From: Acholoe squamosa
Taxonomy: Eukaryota; Annelida; Polychaeta; Phyllodocida; Polynoidae
Direction: 5' to 3'
DNA length: 64,000 nt
Assembly (NCBI GenBank): GCA_949317995.1
Contig: OX439039.1
Coordinates: 75,464,002 to 75,528,001 of the forward strand
Part shown: in pieces, positions 56,485 through 60,760 of the stretch
How the letters are laid out: each line of letters starts with the position of its first letter
Numbering within the stretch: position 1 is the stretch's first letter
Program-made: the position numbers and the translations under genes
The notes under the pieces: generated by a model
The model's input: the letters and a program-made list of their open reading frames with translations, nothing else
Told to the model about the DNA's origin: nothing
Database searches by the model: none

Positions 56485-59400
56485 ATCCATTCGTTTTATT
56501 AAGCATTTATTCACAAAAGTGGTATTTCATTTACAATTTGTAATTTAAAGCTTGTACTATTAGTTCCATATTCTCAAGTCTAGCTTTAATTTAAGTCCAG
56601 TCGACTTACAATAGCTGACTTATCAAAAAGAACAGCTGACCCTGTCAAAATGGACACTTTGATAACCTGCATCAACTTAAGATAAATGCGAGGCTGGACT
56701 ATCCCATAAATTGACAGTTGCTCTTCTTTGATTTGTGCCCCAAAAGCAACACAGATGTTCTGACAGGTATAGACTACTGACAAGATCTACTAGTCAGTCA
56801 AGCTATGAGGGCCGCGGATGCAGGAGTGCATCGTGTCTATTGTTTGGCATGATGCACCAATGATGAGCTGGCGAGAATGCTCGCCAGGACTTCATTGGTG
56901 CATCATGCTGACCTTACTTGTGTATGTCAACCCTGTAAGGCCGACATAATGCTTGAATATAACCCTGGGGATAAAACATAGCTCCGTTGGGAATAGGATA
57001 ACAGGTGGCTATTTCTAAATGATGATATTTTTGAGAAGAAAAAAACACTTCCAGGATAGACCTTTCCCTCCCTTTATCTATCCCTTTAAATTTTTCATTC
57101 AGATATCCATCCTTAGATGAATGCACCTTTATGATGTATAACAGGAAAATACATGTATGTATATACAATCTATTTTATGGTGGATATGACTCCTTCATAG
57201 GTTTAACCAACAACCTGTGTATCCCTTCACCCATAGAATACGACGTGCTTGTATTCCGCGCCCATATCACGTGATCATTTGATGACATAATAAATGGAAT
57301 TCAATGTTGTAATCATGATATAAATGTAAATATCTACTACACTGTAAAAAGAAGGAGCTTAGGTTTTAAACGTGTTGAGGTCTAAACATGTTTAAAGTCT
57401 AAACATATTGAATATGTAGGTGTACTCTTATCAATATGTTTAGGTTTTAAACACATTCATCCTAAATGCCTAAACACCTATGCTAAACATGTTTAGATGT
57501 TTAGCATTGAAACAGTCTGAAGTTTAGGTGTTTAGGATTTTAACATGTATATGTTTAGGTGTTTAGGTATGAAAGACACACTAGATGGCAGCTCTGTGCT
57601 TAAACGAACTTTCTAAAAGGAGTTATACTCTCTTCTCATCTAAAATATGCTAAAGGTTCTTTGTAAATCATTATAGAGGAATTTCACATAAAAGAACACC
57701 AGTATAATAATTCACCATGATGGATTGGTCATTTAGATCCTGTAACGTTTGGATCAATGAGGATTGTTATCCCTAGACACCTTCACTCTGCAGTCCAAAA
57801 ATAGATAAGGCTATATCCATTCAGTCATGCTGTTGTACTATGCATGGGGTTACTCTCTATCATGGATAATGGATGTGATGATATTCCTCGAGAGTACCTA
57901 TGATGAACTCTTTACCTACTATAAAAAATTTAACGCGTGCAATCATGCACGACTGGCCCAGTCGCCCACCATCTACCGTAGGGGACTGTCAATATAGTGA
58001 CAGTGTGTCGAAGACTCAATGCTTAAGGCTATGGAGGATGGACCCATTATCGCTCGCATGTTTCATTGGCGAATAACTCCTCTCCTGGTGAGTTAAGTAT
58101 TGCACAATACCAGCAGGTCTTGAATAAGGATACATATTAATCATACAAACGCACGAGACAATGTAATTCTCCTCCATTTTGTTATAATCCAGAAGTTTCA
58201 TTGCAACCGTGAGTCGATCGTCTCGCTGTCCGCCATTTTGGATTTTGATGTTCTGTGCGCATGCGCGACCCCTCCTTGCCGGAAGTCGCATTTTCGACGG
58301 AGAAATGATAGATAATATCGATTTAACTTGAAATTAATGGCGTTTTGAATATAATCCATGCATGTTTGGCAATATTAATCGAATTGAATCGAATACACCC
58401 CTCAATCTACTGTTATAAAATAAAATCTGAAGACCGGTCACTCTGCGCGCATGTGCGAACTCGCACGAGGATGTCCTGGCTGGAGGGAGAGTGTAAAGAC
58501 TAGTACATAAGGTACATATATATTATGTCAGAGGGCGCACGCAGTAGCTAAGAGATTGAAATAATAAAAGCCTGCATCCTTTGACTATACCATTTCGTAC
58601 ATAGAGTCCCACACTCGCCCCGCCAGAAATGCGATAGGCATAACAAACTTATGGCGGTCTGATTTACAGGATCGGTATATAAACGGTCTTATACCAACTT
58701 TTCCTCAAGCTATCGCGTTACATGGACGGTCTTCCAGCCTTACCTGCTGAAAAAAAGCGTCTTAATTGGACACTTCCCATAGGAACCCATGTGTTATGTC
58801 TATCGCGAAAATCTATCGCACAATGCTATCCTATGGAGCCTCGTTTTCGTGAGAAGGTAGGTTAAATATGTCAGATTTTTTATTCAACTATTTTCATACC
58901 TAAAGAAATTTTTTTCCCAGGAATTGTGCATGTACAATGAAAGACTAGATCCTAAAGAACATGTTTCCATGATTTTTTGTTTAATTATCCCCCAATTTCG
59001 ATGAGCAATTCCCATCTAAAGTTCAGATTCATGACCGTCAGTTTACGACCGCCAAGGCGCCGCCAATGACCCAGCAGGGGCTGGGCCAATAAAGTAGGAT
59101 AATTGAGATGATCTACCAAAGTTCAACATTTATGTATATCATAACTAAACACAATAGCATAATGCTAAACACCTTGACCTTGAAAGATCTAAGCATGTCA
59201 TACCTAAACACATGGGCAAACCTAAGCATAAACATAGTAAACACTTTGCAAACCTGAAATCAGATCTAAACACATGAAAATCTAAGCACAAAGGCTAATC
59301 ACATTATGAGGCTAAATATGTTTAGGTTCACAAAGTGTGTTCAAAAACGGGACAAGAAAATGTTTAGCAAAGTGCTTAGAATCTAAACACCTTTTTTACA

Positions 59401-60050
59401 GTGTACATGAAAAAGCTATAATTATAATGGCTTTGTGGGAGTTCCAGTCCCACTTCGTGAATGAGTGAGTGAGTAATAGATGTTTAACGCCATTTCGACA
59501 GCTAATGTCACATTCATGCTGAGGACTACATTACACGATTTCACAGAGGAATGTAACAGTGCCCACGCATATGACATTGTGCACCACACACATACGAGGG
59601 GATAGGAAAGAGGATAATATAGACCCTTTTAAGTGGGCTAGGGAAGCCCAGTCCCAACTTGGGGAATACGAAACAAAAATATTCCATTGTCGTGGACATT
59701 TGCATTAATGGTTTTCAAACATCGTATTGGGTGGAAAACAAACATAAAAGCAGAAAAAGACACTACCAACCTGATTGCATGGTGAAGACGATGAACGCAC
59801 TGGTAAGAATCCACGTCGCGTCGTCATGCGATCCCATTCCACTTCCGGTTCCGCTGGCCAGACTGTCATTTCCGGTCGCGCCGGAAACGTTAACCGTGGC
59901 GTCGCGGACGCCCCTTGTTTCCTGCTGACTCATAAACGGCATTGTGGGAAATGATCCGGAACCGCCGCCGCCAGGGGTGCTTAGTGCTCCCGGGCAGGAA
60001 CTGCAAGAAGTGGTGACGTCATAATGTGGGTGGATACCTACGGGAGCCAT
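11751..60050 (-). CDS. AMT: Ammonium transporter, AMT family, complete (9 coding exons)
   Basis: Integral membrane ammonium/ammonia channel-transporter of the Amt/Mep/Rh superfamily. Coding exons, in transcript order: 60050-59771, 25543-25280, 24347-24065, 23448-23377, 23112-23053, 22273-22197, 14365-14252, 12909-12785 and 12461-11751. They sum to 1986 bp, 661 residues plus stop, and every intron is GT-AG. The start ATG sits in ACCATGG. Residues 1-75 are an unconserved Gly/Ser-rich extracellular leader with NVS and NDS glycosylation sites. The Amt core runs from about 77 to 463: [15 protein letters not shown] (F172, outer gate), W212, D225, twin histidines H233 ([10 protein letters not shown]) and H389 ([10 protein letters not shown]), and F282 in WLGFNCGS. 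The C-terminal [17 protein letters not shown] (464-480) is the conserved cytosolic helix, followed by a basic, Ser-rich tail of about 180 residues. Intron 1 is 34 kb. All key pore residues are present, so the gene looks functional. Confidence 0.95.
12785..12909 (-). CDS. AMT: AMT exon 8: second pore histidine
   Basis: Residues 384-425. Encodes [20 protein letters not shown] and then [21 protein letters not shown]389 aligns with H318 of E. coli AmtB. Flanked by AACAG and GTTTGT. Confidence 0.95.
13132..13201. repeat. (TA)n microsatellite
   Basis: About 70 bp of uninterrupted TA in AMT intron 7. It creates long spurious Ile-Tyr reading frames on both strands. Confidence 0.95.
13282..13475 (-). 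repeat. Dispersed repeat (GGACCAGCATGTCCCT family), copy 3
   Basis: Best preserved copy. In + orientation it starts AGGACTCAGTATG and ends GACCAGCTAGTGGTC, inverted relative to the copies at 4196 and 10408. Confidence 0.7.
13476..14251. other. AMT intron 7 sequence, nothing recognised
   Basis: No repeat or exon was identified between the dispersed repeat and exon 7. Confidence 0.4.
14252..14365 (-). CDS. AMT: AMT exon 7
   Basis: Residues 346-383. Encodes [37 protein letters not shown]. The DDPV end is the conserved lead-in to the second histidine helix. Flanked by CTTGCAG and GTAGGT. Confidence 0.95.
16146..16215. repeat. (TA)n microsatellite
   Basis: About 70 bp of pure TA inside the intron 6 composite region. 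Confidence 0.95.
16679..16885. mobile_element. MITE with internal 32-34 bp tandem repeats, inserted in the composite
   Basis: Ends GGGTGTGGA (left) and TCCACACCC (right) are inverted. The inside is 5-6 diverged copies of a unit containing TTGACATGGTGACATGA. CACTATT occurs on both sides (16672-16678 and 16886-16892), as expected for a 7-8 bp target duplication. The sister copy at about 15935-15945 is uninterrupted there. Confidence 0.7.
17230..17534. mobile_element. MITE, AGGCCACACC family, copy 2
   Basis: Starts AGGCCTCACCAAAAG, continues AAGTTGGTCTACGGAT, and ends with the inverted CCGTAGACCAACTT and TTTTTTGGTGTGGCCT. Sister of 604-934. Confidence 0.7.
17535..18994. other. AMT intron 6 sequence, nothing recognised
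   Basis: Non-coding. The open frames at 17681-17980 and 18367-18570 have no recognisable domain. Confidence 0.4.
18995..19140 (-). repeat. C-rich dispersed repeat, copy 2
   Basis: Contains AGTGTTCATTTTTTAACAAC, a G run, then TTGAGAGGGGTCAAAATATT and a C run. It is the reverse-oriented relative of 11165-11375. Confidence 0.6.
19141..20611. other. AMT intron 6 sequence with one short direct repeat
   Basis: A block around 20130-20165 (GAGAAGTCAAATGGTGCATT) recurs around 21083-21105, so an old dispersed repeat is present. No gene was recognised. Confidence 0.4.
20612..20900 (+). repeat. G/T-rich degenerate minisatellite (TCTGGTCTGG-like)
   Basis: About 290 bp dominated by degenerate 5-10 bp words such as GGTCTGGTCTGG and GGGTC on the + strand. 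Neither strand codes for a recognisable protein. Confidence 0.75.
21630..21775 (+). repeat. C-rich dispersed repeat, copy 3
   Basis: GAAGGGTCTAAAAATTTTATG, then AAGGGGTCAAAATATTTTAC and a C run, ending GTTGTTAAAAAATGAACACT. Same strand as 11165-11375. Confidence 0.6.
22197..22273 (-). CDS. AMT: AMT exon 6
   Basis: Residues 320-345. Encodes [20 protein letters not shown] and ALVSVTG, matching the conserved Amt loop and helix before exon 7. Flanked by TTTACAG and GTAAGT. Confidence 0.93.
22398..22450. repeat. 15-bp tandem repeat, 3.5 copies
   Basis: The unit ACTAGTGCCTTCGGT is repeated three and a half times with one mismatch, 125 bp upstream (in transcript terms) of AMT exon 6. Confidence 0.95.
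22451..23052. other. AMT intron 5 sequence, nothing recognised
   Basis: AT-rich and non-coding. Confidence 0.4.
23053..23112 (-). CDS. AMT: AMT exon 5 (60 bp)
   Basis: Residues 300-319, [19 protein letters not shown] after the split arginine codon. Short exon with CTTGTAG acceptor and GTAAGT donor. The phase fits both neighbours. Confidence 0.93.
   Translation of the reverse strand: MGCSHYLCIFFWWYDWTRY
23377..23448 (-). CDS. AMT: AMT exon 4 (72 bp, WLGFNCGS)
   Basis: Residues 276-299. Encodes [20 protein letters not shown] and [12 protein letters not shown] is the Amt signature; F282 aligns with the inner gate phenylalanine of AmtB. Flanked by ATATTTAG and GTAAAA. Confidence 0.95.
23449..24064. 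other. AMT intron 3 sequence, nothing recognised
   Basis: Non-coding, with a short A run near 23780. No element was recognised. Confidence 0.4.
24065..24347 (-). CDS. AMT: AMT exon 3: first pore histidine
   Basis: Residues 182-275. Begins [20 protein letters not shown]. Contains PAHWVW (W212, vestibule), D225 in VIDIAGAG and H233 in PVHLVGG, then [14 protein letters not shown] and NAILGMFML. These are the ammonium-recruiting and pore residues of the family. Confidence 0.96.
24597..24811. repeat. Compound microsatellite (TC)n, (TCTG)n and (TA)n
   Basis: Pure TC from 24597 to 24641, then irregular TCTGTC words to about 24755, then TA from 24773 to 24811. It lies in AMT intron 2. Confidence 0.95.
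25030..25215. other. GC-rich island of unknown nature in AMT intron 2
   Basis: About 185 bp of GC-rich sequence (GGGGCCGCTGCCCCGCGG, GTGGCCGCGGCC, GGGCCCCGC) in an AT-rich intron, next to a TA microsatellite at 25217. On the - strand it contains ACTATATAACGTG, a TATA-like word. It could be an old mobile-element fragment or a regulatory element; no family was recognised. Confidence 0.35.
25217..25251. repeat. (TA)n microsatellite
   Basis: Short TA tract beside AMT exon 2. Confidence 0.9.
25280..25543 (-). CDS. AMT: AMT exon 2
   Basis: Residues 94-181. Starts [20 protein letters not shown] and includes [19 protein letters not shown], a loop with NPFCGWGDF, and [13 protein letters not shown]. 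The codon split with exon 1 (TCA-G|GA) is in register across the 34-kb intron. Flanked by TTTCCAG and GTAGGT. Confidence 0.96.
25544..27665. other. AMT intron 1, 3' part: nothing recognised
   Basis: AT-rich intron sequence without exon, RNA gene or repeat that could be assigned. Confidence 0.4.
27666..28033 (+). mobile_element. MITE, CTGGAGGGTGTTGC family, copy A
   Basis: 368 bp. Left end CTGGAGGGTGTTGCTCCTAT and right end its reverse complement ATAGGAGCAACACCCTCCAG, perfect over 20 bp. The body contains AGGTACCTACTCA twice around TGACTGACTTCTCCCAACT. It is nearly colinear with copies at 32932-33293 (inverted) and 48650-49393. Confidence 0.85.
28034..31828. other. AMT intron 1 sequence, nothing recognised
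   Basis: About 3.8 kb of non-coding sequence. Short CCCTG tandem words lie at about 29785-29805. No exon-like conserved frame was seen. Confidence 0.4.
31829..32028 (+). repeat. SINE-like dispersed repeat (GAGTGAGTGAGTAATAG), copy 1
   Basis: Shares with 59462-59655 the start GAGTGAGTGAGTAATAGATG, AACGCCATT-CGACAG, TTTCACAGAGGAATGT, GTGCACCACACACAT, GAGGGGATA and the end GGCTAGGGAAGCCC. Same orientation, about 195 bp. Marine invertebrate genomes often carry GTGAGTGAGTGAG-headed repeats, but this family is not one I can name. Confidence 0.65.
32229..32322 (+). repeat. Short direct repeat, 71-bp spacing
   Basis: The block GTCCCCAGTCTCCTTTG followed by CCACC is present at about 32229 and again at about 32300. 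Confidence 0.7.
32410..32520. promoter_or_regulatory. Promoter-like cluster: ETS, NRF1 and two E-boxes
   Basis: Within 110 bp of intron 1 are CCGGAAG (ETS type), the NRF1 palindrome GCGCATGCGC (32467-32476) and two CACGTG sites (32490-32495 and 32505-32510). They lie just before an ATG at 32518 that opens a 33-codon frame ([15 protein letters not shown]...). Such clusters mark CpG-type promoters in animals. A nested gene or alternative promoter is possible, but no downstream exons were recognised. Confidence 0.35.
32575..32789. mobile_element. MITE-like element, GCGTATAAG family, copy 3
   Basis: Starts TACCGTAATTTCTCGCATA and ends GGGGGTATTACAGTGTAA, with TATAAGGCACA and GTATAAGTTGC words inside. 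More diverged than the copies at 25 and 3621. Confidence 0.5.
32797..32931 (+). repeat. Partial CTGGAGGCTGTTGC-type repeat
   Basis: GGAGGCTGTTGTGAAAAGAA followed by a body with CTCACCCTGAGAATCGACTT. It matches units at 35990-37074 and directly abuts the related CTGGAGGGTGTTGC MITE. Confidence 0.5.
32932..33293 (-). mobile_element. MITE, CTGGAGGGTGTTGC family, copy B
   Basis: 362 bp, inverted relative to copy A. Left end CTGGAGGGTGTTGCTCCTAT; right end ATAGGAGCAACACCCTCCTG with one mismatch. Confidence 0.85.
33852..34038. mobile_element. hAT-like MITE, CAGTGGCG family, copy 2
   Basis: Left end CAGTGGCGTATTTAG; right end in inverted form GACCCGCCACTG. Inside is a purine-rich GGAGGGAGGGCAGGGCGCA block, as in copies at 9414 and 62443. 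Confidence 0.6.
34137..34358. mobile_element. 222-bp MITE with perfect 16-bp TIRs
   Basis: CCCAGCAAATTGTCGT on the left is matched exactly by its reverse complement ACGACAATTTGCTGGG on the right. The inside repeats GTCATC-GTCGCCA-like words. There is one copy in the window and no clear target duplication. Confidence 0.7.
34359..35989. other. AMT intron 1 sequence, nothing recognised
   Basis: AT-rich and non-coding. Confidence 0.4.
35990..37074 (+). repeat. Diverged tandem units of the CTGGAGGCTGTTGC repeat
   Basis: Unit starts at about 35990, 36297 and 36591 share GGAGGCTGTTGCAAAAAGAT and a later GTGTTGC-AAAAG word. Spacings are about 307 and 294 bp. The inverted end (TTTAGCAACAGCCACCTG) appears at 36955-36972 and a weaker one at 37051-37074. 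These look like several overlapping or nested copies of one TIR element. Confidence 0.55.
37075..38437. other. AMT intron 1 sequence, nothing recognised
   Basis: Contains a C run, an A run and a short TA tract at 38090-38122. No gene or element was recognised. Confidence 0.4.
38438..41198. mobile_element. 2.76-kb non-autonomous TIR element with phased internal motif
   Basis: Inverted ends TGGGTCATTCTCATGAACTG, then TTRGCA, on both sides. Each end is flanked by TA (38436-38437 and 41199-41200), as for Tc1/mariner-type target duplication. The inside carries six copies of a GCGTTAGTCAACGC motif: inverted at 38650, direct at 39043, 40197, 40397, 40597 and 40798. No transposase frame was recognised; the longest frames inside are short and featureless. 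Confidence 0.75.
40197..40995 (+). repeat. About four 200-bp tandem units, each headed by GTTAGTCAAC
   Basis: The motif GCGTTAGTCAACGCTTC (with variants) starts units at 40197, 40397, 40597 and 40798, spacings of 200, 200 and 201 bp. Between motifs, blocks such as TTAACATTACA-CA and ATGTG-AAAATGA are weakly conserved, so the array is old but has kept its length. Confidence 0.75.
41201..41405 (-). mobile_element. tRNA-derived SINE
   Basis: Read on the - strand, the head GTGTGGCGCTATGGCTAAGG carries a pol III A-box-like word, and CCGGGGTTCAATCCTC carries a good B box (GGTTCAATCC). An unrelated body of about 130 bp follows. It lies directly against the right end of the 2.76-kb TIR element. Confidence 0.6.
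41474..41864. mobile_element. Foldback element with GC-rich loop
   Basis: Arms 41476-41602 and 41735-41862 are near-complete reverse complements (TCGTATCGAATCCAACCATG against CATGGTTGGATTCCATACGA, through to AATCCATTGATTTTCC). The 130-bp loop is GC-rich, unlike the AT-rich arms. The open frame crossing it is a product of the structure. Confidence 0.75.
42044..42150. repeat. Near-perfect hairpin, 44-bp arms
   Basis: TCATGGATGTTGGAGCCC through GGATATACCC pairs with GGGTATATCC through GGGCTCCAACATCCATGA. The loop CTCGCCGCTCCGCGGCTC is itself GC-rich and partly palindromic. Confidence 0.85.
42330..42955 (+). repeat. Diverged direct duplication (unit about 180 bp, offset about 435 bp)
   Basis: 42330-42510 and 42785-42955 share CCTATGCCCTA, CTTGTATTTGG, CCTTAT-CTGCTTGC, ACCTTTATCAAAGG/ACTTTCATCAAAGG and GACATCCAATA. 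Non-coding. Confidence 0.6.
42956..44013. other. AMT intron 1 sequence, nothing recognised
   Basis: No assignable feature. Confidence 0.4.
44014..44229. mobile_element. MITE-like element, GCGTATAAG family, copy 4
   Basis: Starts TTTACCATAAAAACCCGCGT and ends GTGGGGGTTTACGGTA, with GCGTATAAGCC, CATATAAGCCGCA and CTTATACG words inside. Confidence 0.6.
44230..45539. other. AMT intron 1 sequence, nothing recognised
   Basis: Includes two A tracts near 44460-44480. A GC-richer patch around 44840-44950 has a small hairpin (GCGTCTGTGGTGAT / ATCACGAGACGC). Confidence 0.35.
45540..45999 (-). mobile_element. Ngaro/DIRS-type remnant: A and B split repeats without body
   Basis: Fossil. On the - strand an A repeat (45999-45797) is followed by a B repeat (45690-45540), matching A2 (52196-51995) and B2 (51879-51741) of the long copy nearby. 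The coding body is absent. The sequence differs noticeably from the long copy, so the insertion is old. Confidence 0.75.
46001..48441. mobile_element. Multi-unit foldback element (2.44 kb)
   Basis: Ends are CTGCTAGGTATTTCTCAA at 46001 and its reverse complement ending 48441. It is built from five versions of one roughly 270-bp unit: direct at 46001-46272 and 47653-47916, inverted at 47917-48054 (short), 48055-48315 and 48316-48441 (short). Each full unit carries CTACGATTCAGTCCA-like, TTGACCCTGTGTA-like and GAGAAATGACTTCCTG words. The centre is a perfect 42-bp palindrome at 47896-47937. The 1.4-kb spacer 46273-47652 has no recognised gene. Confidence 0.75.
47322..47410. repeat. Hairpin, about 32-bp arms
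   Basis: AAATTATCAACCACTGTATC pairs with GATACAGTGGTTGATAATTT, and ATGCATAT pairs with ATATGCAT further in. The loop is about 24 bp. It lies inside the spacer of the foldback element. Confidence 0.8.
48650..49393 (+). mobile_element. MITE, CTGGAGGGTGTTGC family, copy C, split by a nested element
   Basis: Left part 48650-48993 and right part 49368-49393 together make one MITE colinear with copy A. The gap is filled by the TTAA-flanked element at 48994-49367. Confidence 0.85.
48994..49367. mobile_element. piggyBac-like MITE nested in copy C
   Basis: 374 bp, flanked on both sides by TTAA (48990-48993 and 49368-49371), the piggyBac target signature. Inverted ends CCCATTAAGG-CTG, starting with CCC as in piggyBac elements. 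The inside repeats GATGTTGAGTAT-like words near the left end. No transposase is present. Confidence 0.75.
49394..49727. other. AMT intron 1 sequence, nothing recognised
   Basis: No assignable feature. Confidence 0.4.
49728..49800 (+). pseudogene. tRNA-Gln-like pseudogene or SINE head
   Basis: TAGTATAATGGTTAGCA is an intact A-box region of tRNA-Gln/Glu type. CTTTGAA fits an anticodon loop with TTG (Gln), and GTGGGTTCAAGGC is a B-box-like T arm. The acceptor stem does not pair, so it is not a working tRNA gene. Confidence 0.5.
49801..51058. other. AMT intron 1 sequence, nothing recognised
   Basis: No gene or clear repeat. Confidence 0.4.
51059..51131. repeat. Two (TA)n tracts
   Basis: TA runs at 51059-51092 and about 51111-51131, separated by a 20-bp spacer. 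Confidence 0.9.
51150..51515 (-). mobile_element. LTR-like sequence (possible solo LTR)
   Basis: Fossil candidate. On the - strand a GC-rich first half is followed by TATAAATAGGAGGGGATCG (TATA-like, near 51346), and about 140 bp later by AATAAA words near 51210 and 51196, the order of promoter and poly(A) signal in an LTR. No internal region or second LTR was found. A related GC-rich block is repeated at 51605-51700. Confidence 0.35.
51524..51600. repeat. Hairpin between two GC-rich repeats
   Basis: ATATGTGGATCAACACGTAA and AAGGTATGCCC pair with GGGCATACCTT and the matching right arm, ending in GTTGATCCACATAT. The loop is about 15 bp. Confidence 0.8.
51605..51700 (-). repeat. Duplicate of the GC-rich block at 51428-51515
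   Basis: Both blocks contain TGACTCCG-GG-CGG, GGTTCCTC/GGCTCCTC, CAGGACGG/CAGGACAG and CACCGACCCCTCGGTCTAC. Spacing is about 180 bp, with the hairpin between them. Confidence 0.7.
51741..51879 (-). repeat. Ngaro split repeat B2
   Basis: Matches B1 at 52197-52331: ATAAGTTAATGTGTTGATCG at one end and CAATCCTATACATGCC at the other (+ strand reading). Confidence 0.85.
51995..52196 (-). repeat. Ngaro split repeat A2
   Basis: Matches A1: TTTAAAATTTCCGGCACCAC, TGGTGTATGCTGTTC and CTGGAGCTTATATACTGGAG, ending GGTATATAGTCCCA (+ strand reading). Confidence 0.88.
52197..52331 (-). repeat. Ngaro split repeat B1
   Basis: Copy of B2 lying directly between the recombinase end of the body and A2. Confidence 0.85.
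56201..56414 (-). repeat. Ngaro split repeat A1 (5' end of element)
   Basis: Near-identical to A2 apart from an expanded TA tract before GGGGATATATAGTCCCA. Confidence 0.88.
56414..56480. repeat. (TA)n microsatellite
   Basis: Long TA tract abutting the A1 end of the Ngaro-like element. Confidence 0.92.
56481..56808. other. AMT intron 1 sequence, nothing recognised
   Basis: No assignable feature. Confidence 0.4.
56809..56915. repeat. Hairpin repeat (GCATGATGCACCAATG family), copy 1
   Basis: GGCATGATGCACCAATGATG and GCTGGCGAG pair with CTCGCCAG and the right arm CATTGGTGCATCATGC. The leader GGCCGCGGATGCAGGAGTGC matches that of the copy at 61588. Confidence 0.8.
57340..59403. mobile_element. 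2.06-kb TIR element with TAAACA-type subterminal arrays
   Basis: Ends CACTGTAAAAA (left) and TTTTTTACAGTG (right), each flanked by TA. Both subterminal zones (57350-57570 and 59160-59395) are packed with ten or so copies of CTAAACA/TGTTTAG words such as CCTAAACACC and GTTTAGGTGTTTAGG. These are the kind of repeated subterminal sites transposases bind. The middle has no recognised transposase. Confidence 0.65.
58225..58270. promoter_or_regulatory. YY1-like and NRF1-like sites inside the TIR element
   Basis: CGCCATTTTGG at 58231-58241 is a YY1-type site and GCGCATGCGC at 58257-58266 an NRF1 palindrome, 15 bp apart. A weaker TGCGCGCATGTGCG lies near 58447. The set resembles a housekeeping promoter, but no transcript can be assigned. 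Confidence 0.35.
59462..59655 (+). repeat. SINE-like dispersed repeat (GAGTGAGTGAGTAATAG), copy 2
   Basis: Matches 31829-32028 over its full length in the same orientation, ending GGGCTAGGGAAGCCC. It lies 115 bp from AMT exon 1. Confidence 0.65.
59771..60050 (-). CDS. AMT: AMT exon 1 with start codon
   Basis: Residues 1-93. ATG at 60050-60048 in a strong Kozak context (ACCATGG). Encodes a leader rich in Gly, Ser and Pro ([16 protein letters not shown]...), N-glycosylation sites at N54 and N61, and the first membrane helix starting [18 protein letters not shown]. No in-frame alternative start is needed. The donor is CAG|GTTGGT. Confidence 0.93.
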
Positions 60051-60760
60051 GGTAACGGGATAAGAGGTTGTTTAAGGGGATGGACTAAGAGAAATAGTTG
60101 TCACTTCTGGTTATTATCTGATGATGAGGACTAGAATCTCTTTTCAGCTGCCACTTTTCTGCATTAACGCATGTGTGAGACTGACTTCCGGTCTGTGAGA
60201 CTGACTTCTGGTTTGCAGCTCTGACACTCCTGAAGCCACATAGGGGTCACCCCCTGGGGACGTATCTGATGGTCCCATTTGGAGGAAGTGGTTGACACGT
60301 GATAGTGTGATTCACTGGAAGGTTTGATGGTGGTCAGCTCTAGGGGCGCTAGGGGTAGCAGGAAAAAAATGCCTAGAGTGTTTGCTGCAAGCTCCCACAG
60401 CCTACGTCCAAGAACAGCACATCGCCACCTACTCTCAAAAAAGAGCTCATTCAGAGACTATAAATAAATCAAAAATAAAAATGACAACGCACTCCAACCA
60501 GGCGGCTGAGTCCACACAGTAGTAAACTTTTTCTACAGCTAGCAACTATGGCGGATTAATCCTATTCCGACCGCTTTACACACATCTGGTAATATCCATG
60601 TATCCTTCCACTACAGCCTGCGACAGCCTCTCAACCCACTACTCAGCTCTGAGCGGCCACTTTATGGGCTGTGAGGGTATGGGGAGCAAAACCAAAGCAG
60701 GTAGCGTTCTTTGAGCGTCCCACAGCGACTGTGGCGCCCTCTACAGACGTGACGTCACGT
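60051..60760 (-). promoter_or_regulatory. 5' flank / probable promoter region of AMT
   Basis: Upstream of the start codon on the - strand. A perfect CRE (TGACGTCA, 60750-60757) lies inside GACGTGACGTCACGT. Nearby is GGCGCCCTCTACAG, weakly CTCF-like. No TATA box was identified and the transcription start is unknown. Confidence 0.4.

Noticed and set aside
58016-58291. 91-codon - strand frame starting beside the NRF1-like site
   Set aside because: The start looks promoter-proximal, but the protein has no recognisable feature and lies inside a TIR element.
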